Assembly: GCA_030248215.1 (NCBI GenBank)
Contig: JASANG010000446.1
Coordinates: forward strand, 22,733-86,732
Reading direction: 5' to 3'
Length of the DNA stretch: 64,000 nt
Origin: Enoplolaimus lenunculus
Lineage: Eukaryota; Nematoda; Enoplea; Enoplida; Thoracostomopsidae
The notes under the pieces were generated by a model. That model did not search any database and was not told the origin of the DNA. It worked only from the letters and a program-made list of their open reading frames with translations. Shown here one piece after another: positions 37,134 through 48,425 of the stretch. The stretch's first letter is position 1, and each line of letters starts with the position of its first letter. The translations under genes and the position numbers were made by a program.

Positions 37134-38282
37134 TGTAGGTGGCTGTGCCACAGTTAAATATATTTCAACCTAAAAACTAAAACAAAACTAAATCCAAATC
37201 CTAAACCACACCTTAAGGGAGTCCCCGGCTCCGCCTAGTCTCTGTTAGAACTTAAGTTAGGCTTAGGCGTTGCTAAACGGCGTAAAAATAGTATAATCTT
37301 TGCGTGGCGGCTGTGTCCGCAGTGTTAGTACTGAGGGGCCCTGCGTGGCCATTAGATATATATTTTTGCAGGCTTGAAGTGCTAAAAGCACTTAGCTAGG
37401 GGTTTGGGGGGTTTGTATTGTTGTTGTTGTTACTCTATTGCAATGGCGGATTTGAGTGTCCCTAAGGGGCCCGAGACGCCCGGGACACTCAAAGTTATGC
37501 AAATCAATTCAATATGGGGGCTGGGGTAGCCAGCCTCCATATTCACTCTGATTGTTGTAACGTTACGATATGCGGCATTGTTTTTCTTGCAAATATACTT
37601 AGCGGTTGGGAAGTAGTTTATTGCGATTTTACAGAGTTGATTGGCATAGTGTATCGGGCGACTTAGGCGGAAAGGCATTTAACTGGAAACAGAGTCACGG
37701 TAGCTCAATGTGAGCACGGTGAAACCGGCTAACCAGGGATTCCTTACGGAAGCGCATAGCGCGGAGCCTACGGGCAGTACCAGGAGAAACCGGGGTTACT
37801 TGGGGAATGTGTTAAGGAGATACTTGGGGATTATTTGGAGTTTACTTTGGATAGGTCGATTCTAGCGGGGCTAGTTTCGGCTGTAGAACTTGGGATTTAC
37901 TTGGGAATTTTACGGTTATTTGGGGATTACGGAGTTACGGAGTTGTCACGTTACGTTTACAATTGTTTTGTACAGTGTGAGCTTGTGACTTAGTGGAACA
38001 ACAGGGTTAAGTATATCGTAGTTGACGTGCGGAAAGCACCTAAACAAAGGAACTTTCGGCATCTTCGGAGAATATAAGGTCGGCAGCGTAAGCATATTGT
38101 TGTTATACCTGTCTAGTCATATCTGTGCTTTACCGGTATATAGCTTTATCACGGTGCTGGGGGGAATAAAAGGGAAAACGACTGCATTTATGGAATCAGA
38201 GCGATATAAGCGTCATTGGAATACGGACCTGAACGCGGAGTTGGTGGTTTCAACCCTTAGCCGAAATCACGAACTATTTACA
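37134..38282 (+). repeat. 3' LTR
   Basis: 1,149 bp, partner of 29290-30441. The AGGGA duplication follows directly. A 144-codon open frame starting within it (38022-38456) is chance. Confidence 0.9.
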
Positions 38283-38506
38283 AGGGAAAGTTATGACAAA
38301 CTCATATATGCAGAAATGTACAAAATCCAACCATTTTTGAGCCAACGCTGTCTGGGGGATAACCGAAAGACCCACATTACTGCAAAACCTATATTATTTG
38401 CAGCTGCGATGTATACATCCATATTCTCACTTTTTTACCTGGCTTTTACAAGTTAGAGCTGCCCTGATGCCAGGATTTTCACCGGGGCCGTAGCTGGTAC
38501 CAACTG

Positions 38507-38667
38507 GAGTCATTTATGCGCTATAATTAGAGATAATTGACGTTTATGGACTCTAATTAAGGTTTAGGGACTATTCGCTTACGCACTCTTATTAGGGATA
38601 CGGGCTTTTATTGATTGGGACTCAAAGTGGGGACCCTCTTATTACCCCCTTATTCGGGTTACAACAG
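38507..38667 (-). mobile_element. TA-duplicating MITE, family T1, copy D (partial)
   Basis: Reverse-oriented left part of the family: complement of CTGTTGTAACCCGAATAAG at its tip, next to TA (38668-38669). It covers roughly the first 160 bases; the other end is lost. Confidence 0.6.
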
Positions 38668-38669
38668 TA

Positions 38670-39844
38670 GTGGGGACACTATTTTTCTTTCAATTCAGGG
38701 GGTTACCATTACCTGACATTTATAATCTTAACAGACACGATAGGGATCTGCCGTCGGTCTCGGGCCCAGATTTTTGGCCCTCGGGCTTAAGCAGACTGAT
38801 CCGAGCGGCCAGCCGAAATAAATCGCTGCAGTTTTCTATGCCAGAGCCAATGCCTTAATAGATTTCAATGTTTTTGTTGGCCTCGTAAATACTGTGTATA
38901 CACATCGCTTACAGGACATTTTTCAAATGAAGCTTGCTTCTTTTTGAATTTGGTGGGAGAAATGTGTTGGCCAAACTTCTGCAATTGACTCCGAGGCTGA
39001 TTTCAGACATTCAAAGTTGGCGACATTATATAATTATTAAATGTTATCTCCAGTTTCCGACAGGAACCGCCGTAGTCCATAATTACCTAGTGACTCAGTG
39101 CGACAACTTACTGTTTGTTGGTAAAATCATTCTATTCGCAATTGTAACAGTTTATGTTTATCAGTCTCTGTCTGAGGTCCCGCATAGATTCGCCGCTGAT
39201 TACACACAACAGACGATACGCAAAACTTGGACATTGGCCTAAAATTGTTTTCCTGCTATAGGGTTATGTCTATACCGTTTGTTTGCCGTTTTGTTTTGTG
39301 GTCCAAAAACATAAAATTTGCAGCCTTGGCCCATACGGGCGTGGCCTGGGCCGAGGGTGACGGGCTCGGGCCCAAAAAATCGGGCCGCTTCCAGCCCTGC
39401 CCTGAACTTGCAGGAAATTCGGGGGCAACAGCCCCGTTGAAAACCGAATTAAAGAAAATTTTTCTATGTTGAGAGGGAAGTTTTTTCTAAAAACAATTAT
39501 GAAAATAAAACTATGTTAAATTTCATCCTTTTCATTGAAGATATTGTTTGACTTGCACCTTACACAAATATGCACGCAATTTGAATTTAAAATCACCCAA
39601 ATATAAACGGACAGTAAAAATAGCGGAAGTAGTGATCAAACTAACGGAAACGGAATACGAAGTACCGAAGCATAAAAGTTTCAAAGATGTCTTATTTTTC
39701 TGACAGTGGCTCTTGTGTCCCGTTATTACACTTTCACTGTTCCAGCGGTCCAAGTTATATTTATTATGTGTACTTCTGGTATATTGCTGTCCAGACCATT
39801 GGAACGGTCATTAGCGTAATATTGGTCCTGCATTCAATGGCTTA
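38670..39844. other. Intron, no gene; partial hAT H1 copy
   Basis: 39530-39740 shares GACAGTAAAAATAGCGGAA, GTGATCAAA and TTATTTTTCTGACA motifs with the H1 copy at 46731-47108, without clear tips. 39340-39440 is a GC-rich patch with CGGGCCCAGA / GGGCTCGGGCCC units also seen at 38760-38800. The rest is unremarkable. Confidence 0.4.
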
Positions 39845-40253
39845 GTGTAGTGACCCAAAAAAGAGAGGGGTAATAGCGGATCCCATTTTGAGCTCCAATC
39901 AAAAGGAGTCCGTATCCTAATAAGAGTCCGTGATAGAGTTCACAAACCCTAACTAGTCCATTAAGGTCAATTATCTCTACGTATAGTACATGAATGACTC
40001 CAGGGACAAATAAGTTGAGTTCGTATCTTCAGAAACTTAAACTTTGAAAGAACATAGTAAGTATGTTATCGCTTGATACAAAACAAGTAAACGTTCATTC
40101 GACGGATAGTTGCAATACCAGATATACATCATTAACGAAAAGCGGCGAAGGTCGGGTTGAAATGAGAAATGGTCCTTAACCGAATAACAGGGGATGGTTC
40201 CCTCTGAAAAGACAAAATCAATATCAACCCCCCTCTTATTCGGGTCACTACAG
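39845..40253 (+). mobile_element. TA-duplicating MITE, family T1, copy C
   Basis: 409 bp between TA duplications (39843-39844, 40254-40255). Starts GTGTAGTGACCC and ends CGGGTCACTACAG. Collinear with 14936-15380. Confidence 0.7.
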
Positions 40254-40919
40254 TACTAGTGCATTTATATGCACAAAAACACAAATTTTCAACCTTACAT
40301 ACAATTGCTCACACGATTTATATGAGCAGTCCGCTATTCCGGTACTACAGACCGCAAGCGACAAGCAGTAGGGACATCAACTGTGATTATTTTGTCATCT
40401 TGTTACAGTGTCTGAAAAGAAACAGAAACATGCAGTTTTGAATTGGTTTTAGGTGTTCTTTTATAGGAAGCTACAAACCTGATATTACCGGTAAGCTTCA
40501 GTGTTGTGAAGTATAAGTCAGCGGTGTATTTGCCTTTATTGCCAAACTTGGAATTTTTGAGACGGCTTGGAGGCAGTATTTTTTAAAGTACGTTGTTATC
40601 TGGGTTCCTATTTCAGAATTTTTTGACATTTTTGGAACCGTTAGTATCTCGTAGGCTGACATTTGTTTAAGTATTTAGGATGGTTATTTAGAATTGAAAG
40701 TACCTTCTGCTATAATTTTAGTAATAAATTGAAGCTTCTATTTTAGCTCCAGGGAAAGTTCCCCCGTTGTTAATTGTGGGATTCGCTCGGTGTTGACGCG
40801 GAAAACCACATTTGCATGCGTTTTTTCTTACAAATACAATGTATAATTTGTAATATACATTAAGATACATTAACATAACTTTACTTACATATCTTCTGAG
40901 GTACACTGGACAAAGTTAA

Positions 40920-41185
40920 CCTTTTCTCACCCGAATATTTTCTATTTTCCCCGAGACCTACTTTTATGCTAGGATTCGAACTCCAGTGACTGGAGTGGAA
41001 GGCGTGTACCATCACCACTCAGCTACGTACAGGAGCTTGACGCTCGAGCCCGGTGGGGTTCTCACGTCTTGTGGTGATTTAGTACTATGTATACGTCAGC
41101 AATTGTTAAACGCGGTGCGATATATACTATTTAACGTATATACACTGCGCTTAGTTGCCTATAGGCAACTCAATGTGAGAAGGGG
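40920..41185 (-). mobile_element. TTAA MITE with tRNA-like core, copy 1
   Basis: 266 bp between perfect TTAA duplications (40916-40919, 41186-41189), with ends CCTTTTCTCAC and GTGAGAAGGGG. TTAA and C-rich tips are the piggyBac pattern. On the minus strand the interior carries an A-box-like TAGCTGAGTGGTGATGG (about 41008-41024) and a B box GTTCGAATCC (40972-40981). An internal TTGCCTATAGGCAA palindrome lies near the other tip. Same length as the copy at 53967-54232. Confidence 0.7.
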
Positions 41186-41189
41186 TTAA

Positions 41190-42544
41190 ATAAAGTTATA
41201 AGTGTCAAGACAGTAGCTAAAGTTCTCGTGTCCGGATGGCCGATTGGATAAGACGGTAGACGTTGGTACCTGCGGTACTGGTTTAAATGGAACTGTGTTG
41301 AGCAAGTATCATGCTCCGAATTAATTGGGTATTGGAGTTCAAAATTCCGATATTAAACATGTTAAATACTCTGTAATTTTTATGTTCAGCTTGAAAATTA
41401 GCTAAAAATCCTTTGGTAATGTTTGAAATTTGTTTGCTTGGGCATAAAACTTGTTTTTTATAATCCGAAAAGCCCAGACTGTTATATTTTCCTTACAACA
41501 CAAAAAATTGATGACATATGTTGTAGTAAAAATTCAGATACCACTGTTGAATGCGTTCAGTAACATTTTATTTCTAGTGAACAATGAGCATTTATTGATT
41601 CGTGAGAGTAATTTTATTTAAAAACCTTAAATCTACCCGCAGAACATGCAAAAAAACTAAACGTGTTCAAAGTCATTTGTTTGTTCTGAATTTAAGCGCA
41701 ACATACCAGCAAAGATAACAAACTGTGTTTTGGAATCAAAATGTGAAAACTAAAAGTTGACATATACTTGACACATCTTTTGCAACCTTTTGTTTCAGTC
41801 CTGTGCTGTTCAATGTTGATTGTACATTCTAAGTTACTTTTATGCATAATTTTTTAGCCTTTCAGTGTGCGTAATAAAATTGCTAGCACGAAGTACTCGT
41901 TTCTTTGACTCTTAGGGGCTGCTTGCTTAGACGGCTTGGACCCGTCTGTTTTAAAATGAGTGAAATTTACGGGGTATAGATTTTACAATGTGTTTTTCTT
42001 GGATATCTGGTCTTGCAGTATTTATTCAGGGATTATGGCTTAGCTATCTTAGATAGAAATTTGCTGCAGATTTTTATAGAAAAAATTGATTCCCCGAAAA
42101 ACCTCATTACTATTTTTGATTTTCATGTGGTAAAAGTGTATCCTAATTTGCATAGATATACGAAATATTTAAACAATGCAAAATACATTATATAATATAT
42201 AATATGTGCATAGGCATTGCCATGATTTACTATTAAGCAATAGCATAAGATCAAGATTCAATACTGAAGTTGAACTGGAACGTACCTAGATGACTCAACC
42301 GTAATGGTAGTTTATCATTAAATTGCCGTCATTTCAAATAAGTATATATCCTAGAAGGGAAGTTCTATTCCACATTTTTGCTCTTTGCGTAAATTCTTGT
42401 TTTACAACGATAACAAAATTGGTGAACCGAATGAAAAGACGTTAACTTTTGCGGCTTATGCAAAATTAGTCGATTGCGCTTGTTATATCTGCCTATTTGT
42501 GGAATTGTTTCTGCCTGATAAAATGCGTGTGGATCTGTTTGAAG
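41190..42544. other. Intron, tRNA-like fragment near 41225-41352
   Basis: 41225-41352 reads like a decayed tRNA-derived sequence: A-box-like TGGCCGATTGGATAAGACGG and, 85 bases on, a B-box-like GAGTTCAAAATTCC. A SINE head is possible; pairing is poor. The rest has no supported feature. Confidence 0.3.
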
Positions 42545-42707
42545 CACGAGTGTCCTCATGGGGGCATTGGGGCCGTGCCCCCCAAAATTCGACTGGTGCC
42601 CTCAAATTCACTAGGTCCAAAAGTAAACAATCTTGAGATGCAATTGTAGGGGCGCCGCAAAATGATTCGGTGTCCCCGCCAAACTTAATTTTCTGCGGAC
42701 GCCCCTG
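42545..42707. mobile_element. Short hAT-like MITE
   Basis: 163 bp ending GCGGACGCCCCTG (other strand CAGGGGCGTCCGC, a classic hAT tip). The opposite tip CACGAGTGTCC matches 8 of 11 positions. Flanks GTTTGAAG (42537-42544) and TTTTGAAA (42708-42715) agree at 6 of 8. Confidence 0.45.
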
Positions 42708-42926
42708 TTTTGAAATCTTGAAATTTCTGTCCAACTTAACTATGGACCCGTATTCCAGAATGTGTAAAGCGCCATGAAACCAGTTAGTGATGGGTTTTTA
42801 ATAATCATGAAGTTCTATGGTTGCGTATCTCAAATTCTGCGCGTAAGTAGAACAAATCAAATCTAAAGATATATGCTGAATTTCAAACTCACCAATTACT
42901 GATTAGAAAGCTACATGACCAATCAC

Positions 42927-43286
42927 CAGGGTGTTGTCGGATATCCGTTTTCCTTTCCGGTAAATTCGGTGTCAGTTTTCATTTTCCGTATAGAAGTACC
43001 GGAAATTTTGTTATTTTTATGCTCAAAATTAGTTGTAAATCGCAAATGGATCTCGCAATTTGTCACTACATATATGCTGTAATTGTTTTATATGAAGTAA
43101 AAATTACGAAATTCATCCAAAATCTAAGAAATATTGGTGCATTCGCTATTTTTTTAAAAATTTACAAAGTTTGGTGAATTTTAGACACCTCAATTGTGGT
43201 GCCAGAAAAATATAAGATCTTTGAAACTTTTGTACTTCAATATCTGTTTCACGCTTCCGTTATTTTTATTGTCGGTTTACACACTG
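42927..43286 (-). mobile_element. hAT-type MITE, family H1
   Basis: 360 bp, starts CAGGGTGTTGTCGGATATCCG-like and ends GTTTACACACTG. The 8-bp duplications are CCAATCAC (42919-42926) and CCTATCAC (43287-43294), 7 of 8 matching. Reverse orientation relative to the copies at 12945 and 46731. Confidence 0.65.
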
Positions 43287-43371
43287 CCTATCACCAACTT
43301 GTGATAGGTGTTAGTAGCATTTGAAAACACAGCTATAGATCTGAAGTACAAAATCGAAAAAAAGATAACAT

Positions 43372-43447
43372 TCAACCGAAATTGGTGAGATCGAACCCGC
43401 AAACTCGGGATACGCAGTCCAGCACCTATATCACTCGACCAATGGGT
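43372..43447 (-). tRNA. tRNA-like pseudogene or SINE head
   Basis: Minus-strand sequence has near-pairing acceptor arms (CATTGGT ... ACCAATT), a seven-base anticodon-like loop closed by GGA/TCC and a B-box-like GGGTTCGATC. D- and T-stem pairing is imperfect, so it is probably not a working tRNA. Confidence 0.3.
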
Positions 43448-44499
43448 TATGATGCAACCATTGTAGTACAAACGTATTTAACAGTCAGTCCTACGCAAAA
43501 CGTATATATTTTGTACATAATTTATATATGTATCATTGATTCTGTGTGTAAAATTATGCAAATTTTATACATTTAAAAATCTAAAATAGGTTTTTCAAAA
43601 TCACGGGGGCAAATAGGGATCACTTTAGGGGGTCAAATGTGAACCAACCCTCGAAAAAATTCAGTTCTTTTCCCTATTGTTGAAAGCTACGTTTTTACAG
43701 CTGTCATTTACCCTAGAAAACCAAAATTTCATTAAAAAGTTGTAATTATCATTTTTTGCATTTTACAAATATGGTAAAATTTACACCCCGAAACATCAAC
43801 TGCTTTTAATAGAGACGGCCTCCAGGCCGTCTCAACAAGAAACATCCTGATAGTAACCATACGACGCAATGGGTTATCAGGTCAACTTGCTATTGGGGAC
43901 TGAGGGTTCGACTCCTGCTTGGACCTTCCATGTTTTATAATTTTTTCTTGGATTTGAATACTGGAGACAATTTTTAAAAGTAGAATTTTTATCTGAAATT
44001 CGTCAATTCAAATGAAAAATGAGGTTTTATTTATTCTTAAAATTGCAAAAAATCGATTTTATTGTTTTTTCTGCTGAGCGAAATCAACAAGATGCTAGTG
44101 ATGCGTCGGTAGTATAGACAATTTTACTCCTGCCATAGTCAACGTGTCTTATTTGCAATACCTGATTAATCTAGCTCATTACGCAAAGGAATTTTCAATC
44201 AATAAAAAGTCTGCCTACGTTTAAATGATTGAGATGGTTTGCAATTTACGTTAAAATTAGCATTGTGCAAGCATTCGATTAAACATTCAGCCAGTTGCTT
44301 TTCAATCTGCAACAATTTGCTTGTACGGTTTTACTCTCACAAGCTATAAAATTTAAGTAAAGATTTATGTAGGAACTTCACGCGTATTACCGCTAAAACA
44401 GTTTTTAAAAGTTTGCATCAAAAATTTGAGTGTTGTTATTAGCCTTTTATGTCGTATCTTCTAGATTTAGTACTCGTTCAAGCCAGCCAATTTTTGCAG
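43448..44499. other. Intron; possible second tRNA-like remnant
   Basis: 43850-43935 (+) holds CGCAATGGGTTATCAGG and GAGGGTTCGACTCCTGC, reminiscent of A and B boxes. 43806-43827 is a short perfect hairpin (GAGACGGCC/GGCCGTCTC, loop TCCA). Nothing else recognised. Confidence 0.3.
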
Positions 44500-44592
44500 A
44501 AACAAACGCATGTTGTATACAATTATGCAACGCGTGCTGTCCAATATTACGTAATATAACTGATTGCAATGCGGGGCCGCCACAAAGTCAAC
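44500..44592 (+). CDS. Candidate exon 3: Cys-rich, start of second PAN
   Basis: A 93-base candidate exon after a good acceptor (TTTTTGCAG), with a GTGAGG donor and phase 1 on both sides. It encodes 30 whole codons with six cysteines (TNACCIQLCNACC ... ITDC) and an N-glycosylation site (NIT). The final cysteine lies 30 residues before the CC pair of the next exon, close to the 25 residues separating the same cysteines in the first PAN module. It may thus supply the opening cysteine of the second PAN domain. Without the donor the frame stops at 44684, so a terminal exon is the alternative. Confidence 0.45.
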
Positions 44593-45151
44593 GTGAGGAG
44601 TTCCCAAAAGATATTTATTTCGGCAAAAAAGTTTCGTGCGAAGATGCATATTTTTATAAATTTGTGATGGGACTCTGGGCATGAAGCGTTCCTCATTCGA
44701 AGTATGACTGGTACCACTAAGTACGGCGGTAGACAGTCGTACCCCGTCCCTTTAACCCTTTCAGGGGCTGTTTGTTGTTATGAATGACGTACATGCAAAT
44801 TTTTCAATTGTTTAAACAAGCATTGCTGGATAATGTGTAACTTTTGCCACATCAAGATTGCAAGAGCGGCTGAAGAAGAGTGAATTATAAAACGTCAACA
44901 CGAATGAATGTTCTGGCAAACTAAGAGAGAAAAGATTTTGACAAAACGTTGTCTGGGAATATGTTGCGTTATGAACCGAACTTGCTAGCGGTCAAAATCA
45001 GTTTTTTTCGCTGCTCAGAATAATATACCTTAAATTATCTTTTTCAGAAATTATTAATCTTTGTTTCGCTCACCTTGCACAAAACGCTGTTTGCAAATGT
45101 TCCAATAGGCGAGATACAATGTAATTTTTTAAGATATTTGCGAAACAACAG

Positions 45152-45367
45152 AAAACGTTGCGATGTTTTCATACGAGCTATTCAGAGCTTTTAATAAGCC
45201 ACAATCAGAATGTTGCTCAATTTGCCATTACATGCGAAATGCCAATGTTCCGTGTGTTGGATTCACATGGTCACCCGACCCAGACTGGCCTCTTGGTGCG
45301 TGTTCTTTGAAATCAACAGTCATGCCATATAGTTACGCAGAAGGAAAATTTAGCGGCATCTTTTTAT
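45152..45367 (+). CDS. Exon 4: second PAN/Apple domain
   Basis: A 216-base exon, phase 1 at both ends, with a strong GTAAGT donor; the acceptor AG has only a weak pyrimidine tract. It encodes a PAN module: ECCSICHYMRN, PCVGFTW, then GACSLKS and a KFSGIFL end, parallel to QCCDTC ... ACIAW ... KCRL in the exon at 28023-28268. Its opening cysteine probably comes from the preceding Cys-rich exon. Joining to either neighbour creates no stop (CAA upstream, TTG downstream). The donor codon is followed by intron sequence rich in AT. Confidence 0.6.
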
Positions 45368-46345
45368 GTAAGTACACAAAAAATATTTGTGAAACAAATA
45401 TAAATTGTACACTTCGAAGTCAAAGTAATATATTTGAAGTATACATATCACGGCTTAAATTTCGGTTATTGCGCTACGTTATTATTAAAACGGTGGCTTT
45501 TGGGAATTCAACTATGACAGCAAAAAAATTAGTTCCCCGAAAGCCCTATTTACTCGTGCAACTTCTTGCTGCGAGACCTCGCAGCTTCAACTTGCACGAG
45601 TTTGTCACAGCTGCAAGAGTGCAATAAATGTTAAGTGCAAGCTATAAATCATTTGTTTAGCCACTAATGATGAATTAATTCGACTTGCAAGGCTTATTCA
45701 TACATATGAATTGATTCTTGGCGTATATTTATCATAAATAACTCGTGGCTGCAAGTTCTTGGAATGAAATTTTGAAAAACTTTCACCTGGAAGCTTTAGC
45801 TGCAAGAATGGTTCACGCGTAAAGAAAGTTTTATTCAAATTTCTTGAGTTGAAATCAATTTTATACCGATGCGTTTTCTATTTGGTGTTTGAAAATAAGA
45901 GGAAAGCCACGCCACAATCGCCGTAGATTGCGAAATATCAAAAAAGTTTGATGTTCGAATTAATTCAGGCTTCTTGAATAAACTCAGAATGTCTGAATTA
46001 ATTCAGAAGCACTGAACGACATGTTTTCCGATTGACCAATCAAAATGGGTGTGCAAGAAGTTCAAGCGATTTGCAACTGCGTTCACATGTCCGAATGAAA
46101 CTGAATAGCCTGAATTCTAGAGAATTATTTGAAGCTAGAATAACTTCAATGGTGGTTTGTGATATAACTTGTATTTGTTAATAGGCTTTAGTTAAGTTTA
46201 ACTTCACTCAGTAATTAATAAATTCAATTCAGAAACGAGTCTTTATTCCCGTAGAATGCATATGTGGTACAATATGTATCTTAATTTCACTGGAGATGGT
46301 AGGTCCGTCGCCTTCAATTGACTCGATTTTTTTGCAACGGCAAAG
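45368..46345. other. Intron with palindromic segments
   Basis: 45565-45660 has CTGCGAGACCTCGCAG, a 16-base near-perfect palindrome, and repeated CTTGCAC/GTGCAAG. 45955-46020 repeats GAATTAATTCAG twice around GCTTCTTG-like sequence. These look like small foldback elements. Confidence 0.35.
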
Positions 46346-46489
46346 TGCCAGTAATCAATATGAAATCAATTTTAGATAATGAATCGGAGCCTCGTATTGG
46401 TAATTTTGAGGACACCACAGCCAGCACAACAAGTTTGTCAAACTCTGATGGCATGAAACAAAATGATGCATTGCTGCTTGACAATAAAG
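46346..46489 (+). CDS. Candidate exon 5: Ser/Thr/Asn-rich linker
   Basis: 144 bases, open and phase 1 on both sides between a CAAAG acceptor (T7 tract just upstream; an alternative CCAG six bases on keeps the phase) and a GTAAAA donor. It encodes an acidic, Ser/Thr-rich peptide (FEDTTASTTSLSNSDGM), as expected for a flexible, possibly O-glycosylated spacer between PAN and chitin-binding modules. There is no domain to confirm it. Confidence 0.4.
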
Positions 46490-46730
46490 GTAAAAACTGT
46501 TTAATAGAACTAGTCGACATTTAGTTCAATGCCTGCGCTAAACTGATTTAATACATAGCTAACTAAGAAAAGACAGTTCGAGAGAATCCTTTTGCCTCCA
46601 AAGCGCCACATAAGTTAAAATTTTACACAATGTGTCACTTCGACCAGTTAGTCTGTGTTTGTTTAGCCGAGTTGCCCCTCTAGGGCAAACAGGATCATTT
46701 AAATTTTGAAGCACACAGAATTCCGCTAAC

Positions 46731-47108
46731 CAGGGTGTAAACGTCTAGTAATAATATAAGGAACGGAAGGGGATAGTGATCAAAATAGCGGAAAAGGAAA
46801 ACGGACATTGAAGTATAAAAGTATAAAAATGTTTTTATTTTTCTGTCAACACAATTGAGAAGTGCATATGTTCACAAATCGATCAAAACTTTTAAAGAAA
46901 CAATTACGGATGCATCGAAATTTTTATGATTTTGGATTGAATTTTGTCATTTTTATTTTATATCGAAGAATTTCAGCATGTCTGTTACAAACAATTGCGA
47001 GATATATACGTGATTTATATAAATAATTTAACAGCAAAAATAGTAGAATTTCTATTATTTCTGTATAACGGAAACGGGAACGGACATCGAATATCCGATT
47101 ACATCCTG
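46731..47108 (+). mobile_element. hAT-type MITE, family H1
   Basis: 378 bp, CAGGGTGTAAAC to GATTACATCCTG, with 8-bp flanks CCGCTAAC (46723-46730) and CCGCAGAC (47109-47116) agreeing at 6 of 8. Subterminal GGAAACGG units mark both ends. Collinear with 12945-13297. Confidence 0.65.
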
Positions 47109-47116
47109 CCGCAGAC

Positions 47117-48137
47117 AGATACACTAGGGAAAGAAATAAAAAGTCAAAACACTTCAACGAATATGACATAGGTAAGATTTAAGGTTCAATTTGAAAACAA
47201 TATTGTTACGGTTGAGACCAATGGGTACCTCTGCGTTCGGATCCGATTGGTATCGCTCACGGGTGTTCGAGGCCGTGGGTCTACCTAGTAAAAGCTACTT
47301 GTCCAGAGGATGATGGTCCCCCTGGCGTGACACCGGGTTTTGAGAGTCACAAAATTCTGAAGTCGCCGTACGCCTAAGCTCTCATAAACACTCGCATGCG
47401 TGGTTAAGTCGCACCCCCAACAATAAGTTTCTATCCGTGGTTATCGTTTTAACCTGTGTGGTTGCAGCAAATTTCCAGTTGTTAAATTTAGTGGTCTTTG
47501 GGCCTAGCTTTGGTGGACACTTGGTCTCATTCTGAGGTTGGTTGTTTCTCGATCGATCTATTGTGGTCCTGAAGAACTTAATTGTCTGGGGTATTATTTT
47601 TACATAAAGGCGGGTCGACCCAAGCCTTTGAGATTTTATTTGGTTCCTGACAGCCTGATTCGCATCAGCACTGTTTATTTAATTAAATTTTCTGCCATGG
47701 CTCTGGGCTAGGAACTTTTTTGGTTGCTCTAAACATGGAAAACGGTTTAAAGTTTTGGTTTATTGAATGTGTAAAAAAATGTCTGGGTCTGAGTAAGGCC
47801 CGACGTCGTTTTAACACACTCTATTACAAGACCACTATAAAGTCCAGTAGTCAATAACAAGGACTTAAAGACATATTGCCATGTGTTCATATAGCAACGC
47901 AAACATACAAACGACAACACAAACACACATACACACATTTATTTTACTTAATTTTTACCTTTTGTCCCGACTCCCTTCGGATATTGTCAGGACAATTAAT
48001 AGAGTCTACGTACCGCATAAAATTGTACCTACACGCTAGCTGCAGCTTAGATCTGTACACAGATCCTACCGGGTGGTTGGACACATTTTTAACATAGCGC
48101 GTGCATTATAAGGTGGATGACCCGTAAATGGCGAGTG
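47117..48137. other. Intron; Harbinger-like fragment at right end
   Basis: 48090-48128 contains GCATTATAAGGTGGATGACCC, the right tip of family P2; GACTCCCTTCGGATATTGTC (about 47972) also matches the P2 interior, so a decayed copy probably ends here. 47890-47937 is ACACAA-rich low-complexity sequence. Confidence 0.4.
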
Positions 48138-48425
48138 CACTATAACTTTTGAACGTGGAGTGGCAGACCCAAAGTCAGGGTGGTTTTATATATTCCTCCG
48201 CTCGATGAGCTGCCTCGATGGCATGAGTCTCGGGATTCGATACCAAAATTTTTGTTTTTGAATTTTTCACCCTGGGATCCGTAATTTTGAAAACTTAAAA
48301 GGTCCATAACTTTTGACTGGGAGGTCTCAGATCCCAAATCATGGTATTTTTATTGCTTTGCTCGATGATCTGCATTGAATGGTATGGGTTTTAACTATCT
48401 ATTTCGAAATTTGCACTAATGCATT
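48138..48425 (+). repeat. Tandem pair of about 165-bp units (family G)
   Basis: Two adjacent units share AACTTTTGA, CAGACCCAAAGTCAGGGTGG / CAGATCCCAAATCATGG and GCTCGATGAGCTGC / GCTCGATGATCTGC. The complement of this pattern (GAGCTGATCAAGAAAACCACC, CAAAAGTTA) occurs at 58190-58450. Confidence 0.45.

Larger units (their letters stand above)
29290..38282 (+). mobile_element. Gag-only LTR retroelement, structurally complete ends
   Basis: An 8,993-bp element with two long terminal repeats beginning TGTAGGTGG and ending TTTACA, flanked by identical 5-bp duplications AGGGA (29285-29289, 38283-38287). Parts in order: 5' LTR, primer-binding site, about 1.2 kb untranslated leader, gag region (31.6-35.8 kb) with two zinc knuckles, about 1.3 kb non-coding, polypurine tract, 3' LTR. 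No protease, reverse transcriptase, integrase or envelope is present, so it is a non-autonomous (TR-GAG/LARD-like) derivative, probably of a Ty3/Gypsy family. The gag region is broken, with roughly five interruptions. The LTR halves nearest the tips are almost identical, which argues for a fairly recent insertion. It lies in an intron of the PAN/CBM14 gene in the same orientation. Confidence 0.85.

Noticed and set aside
47210-47300. Possible tRNA (GTGTTCGAGGCC B-box-like)
   Set aside because: No A box or cloverleaf pairing could be made.
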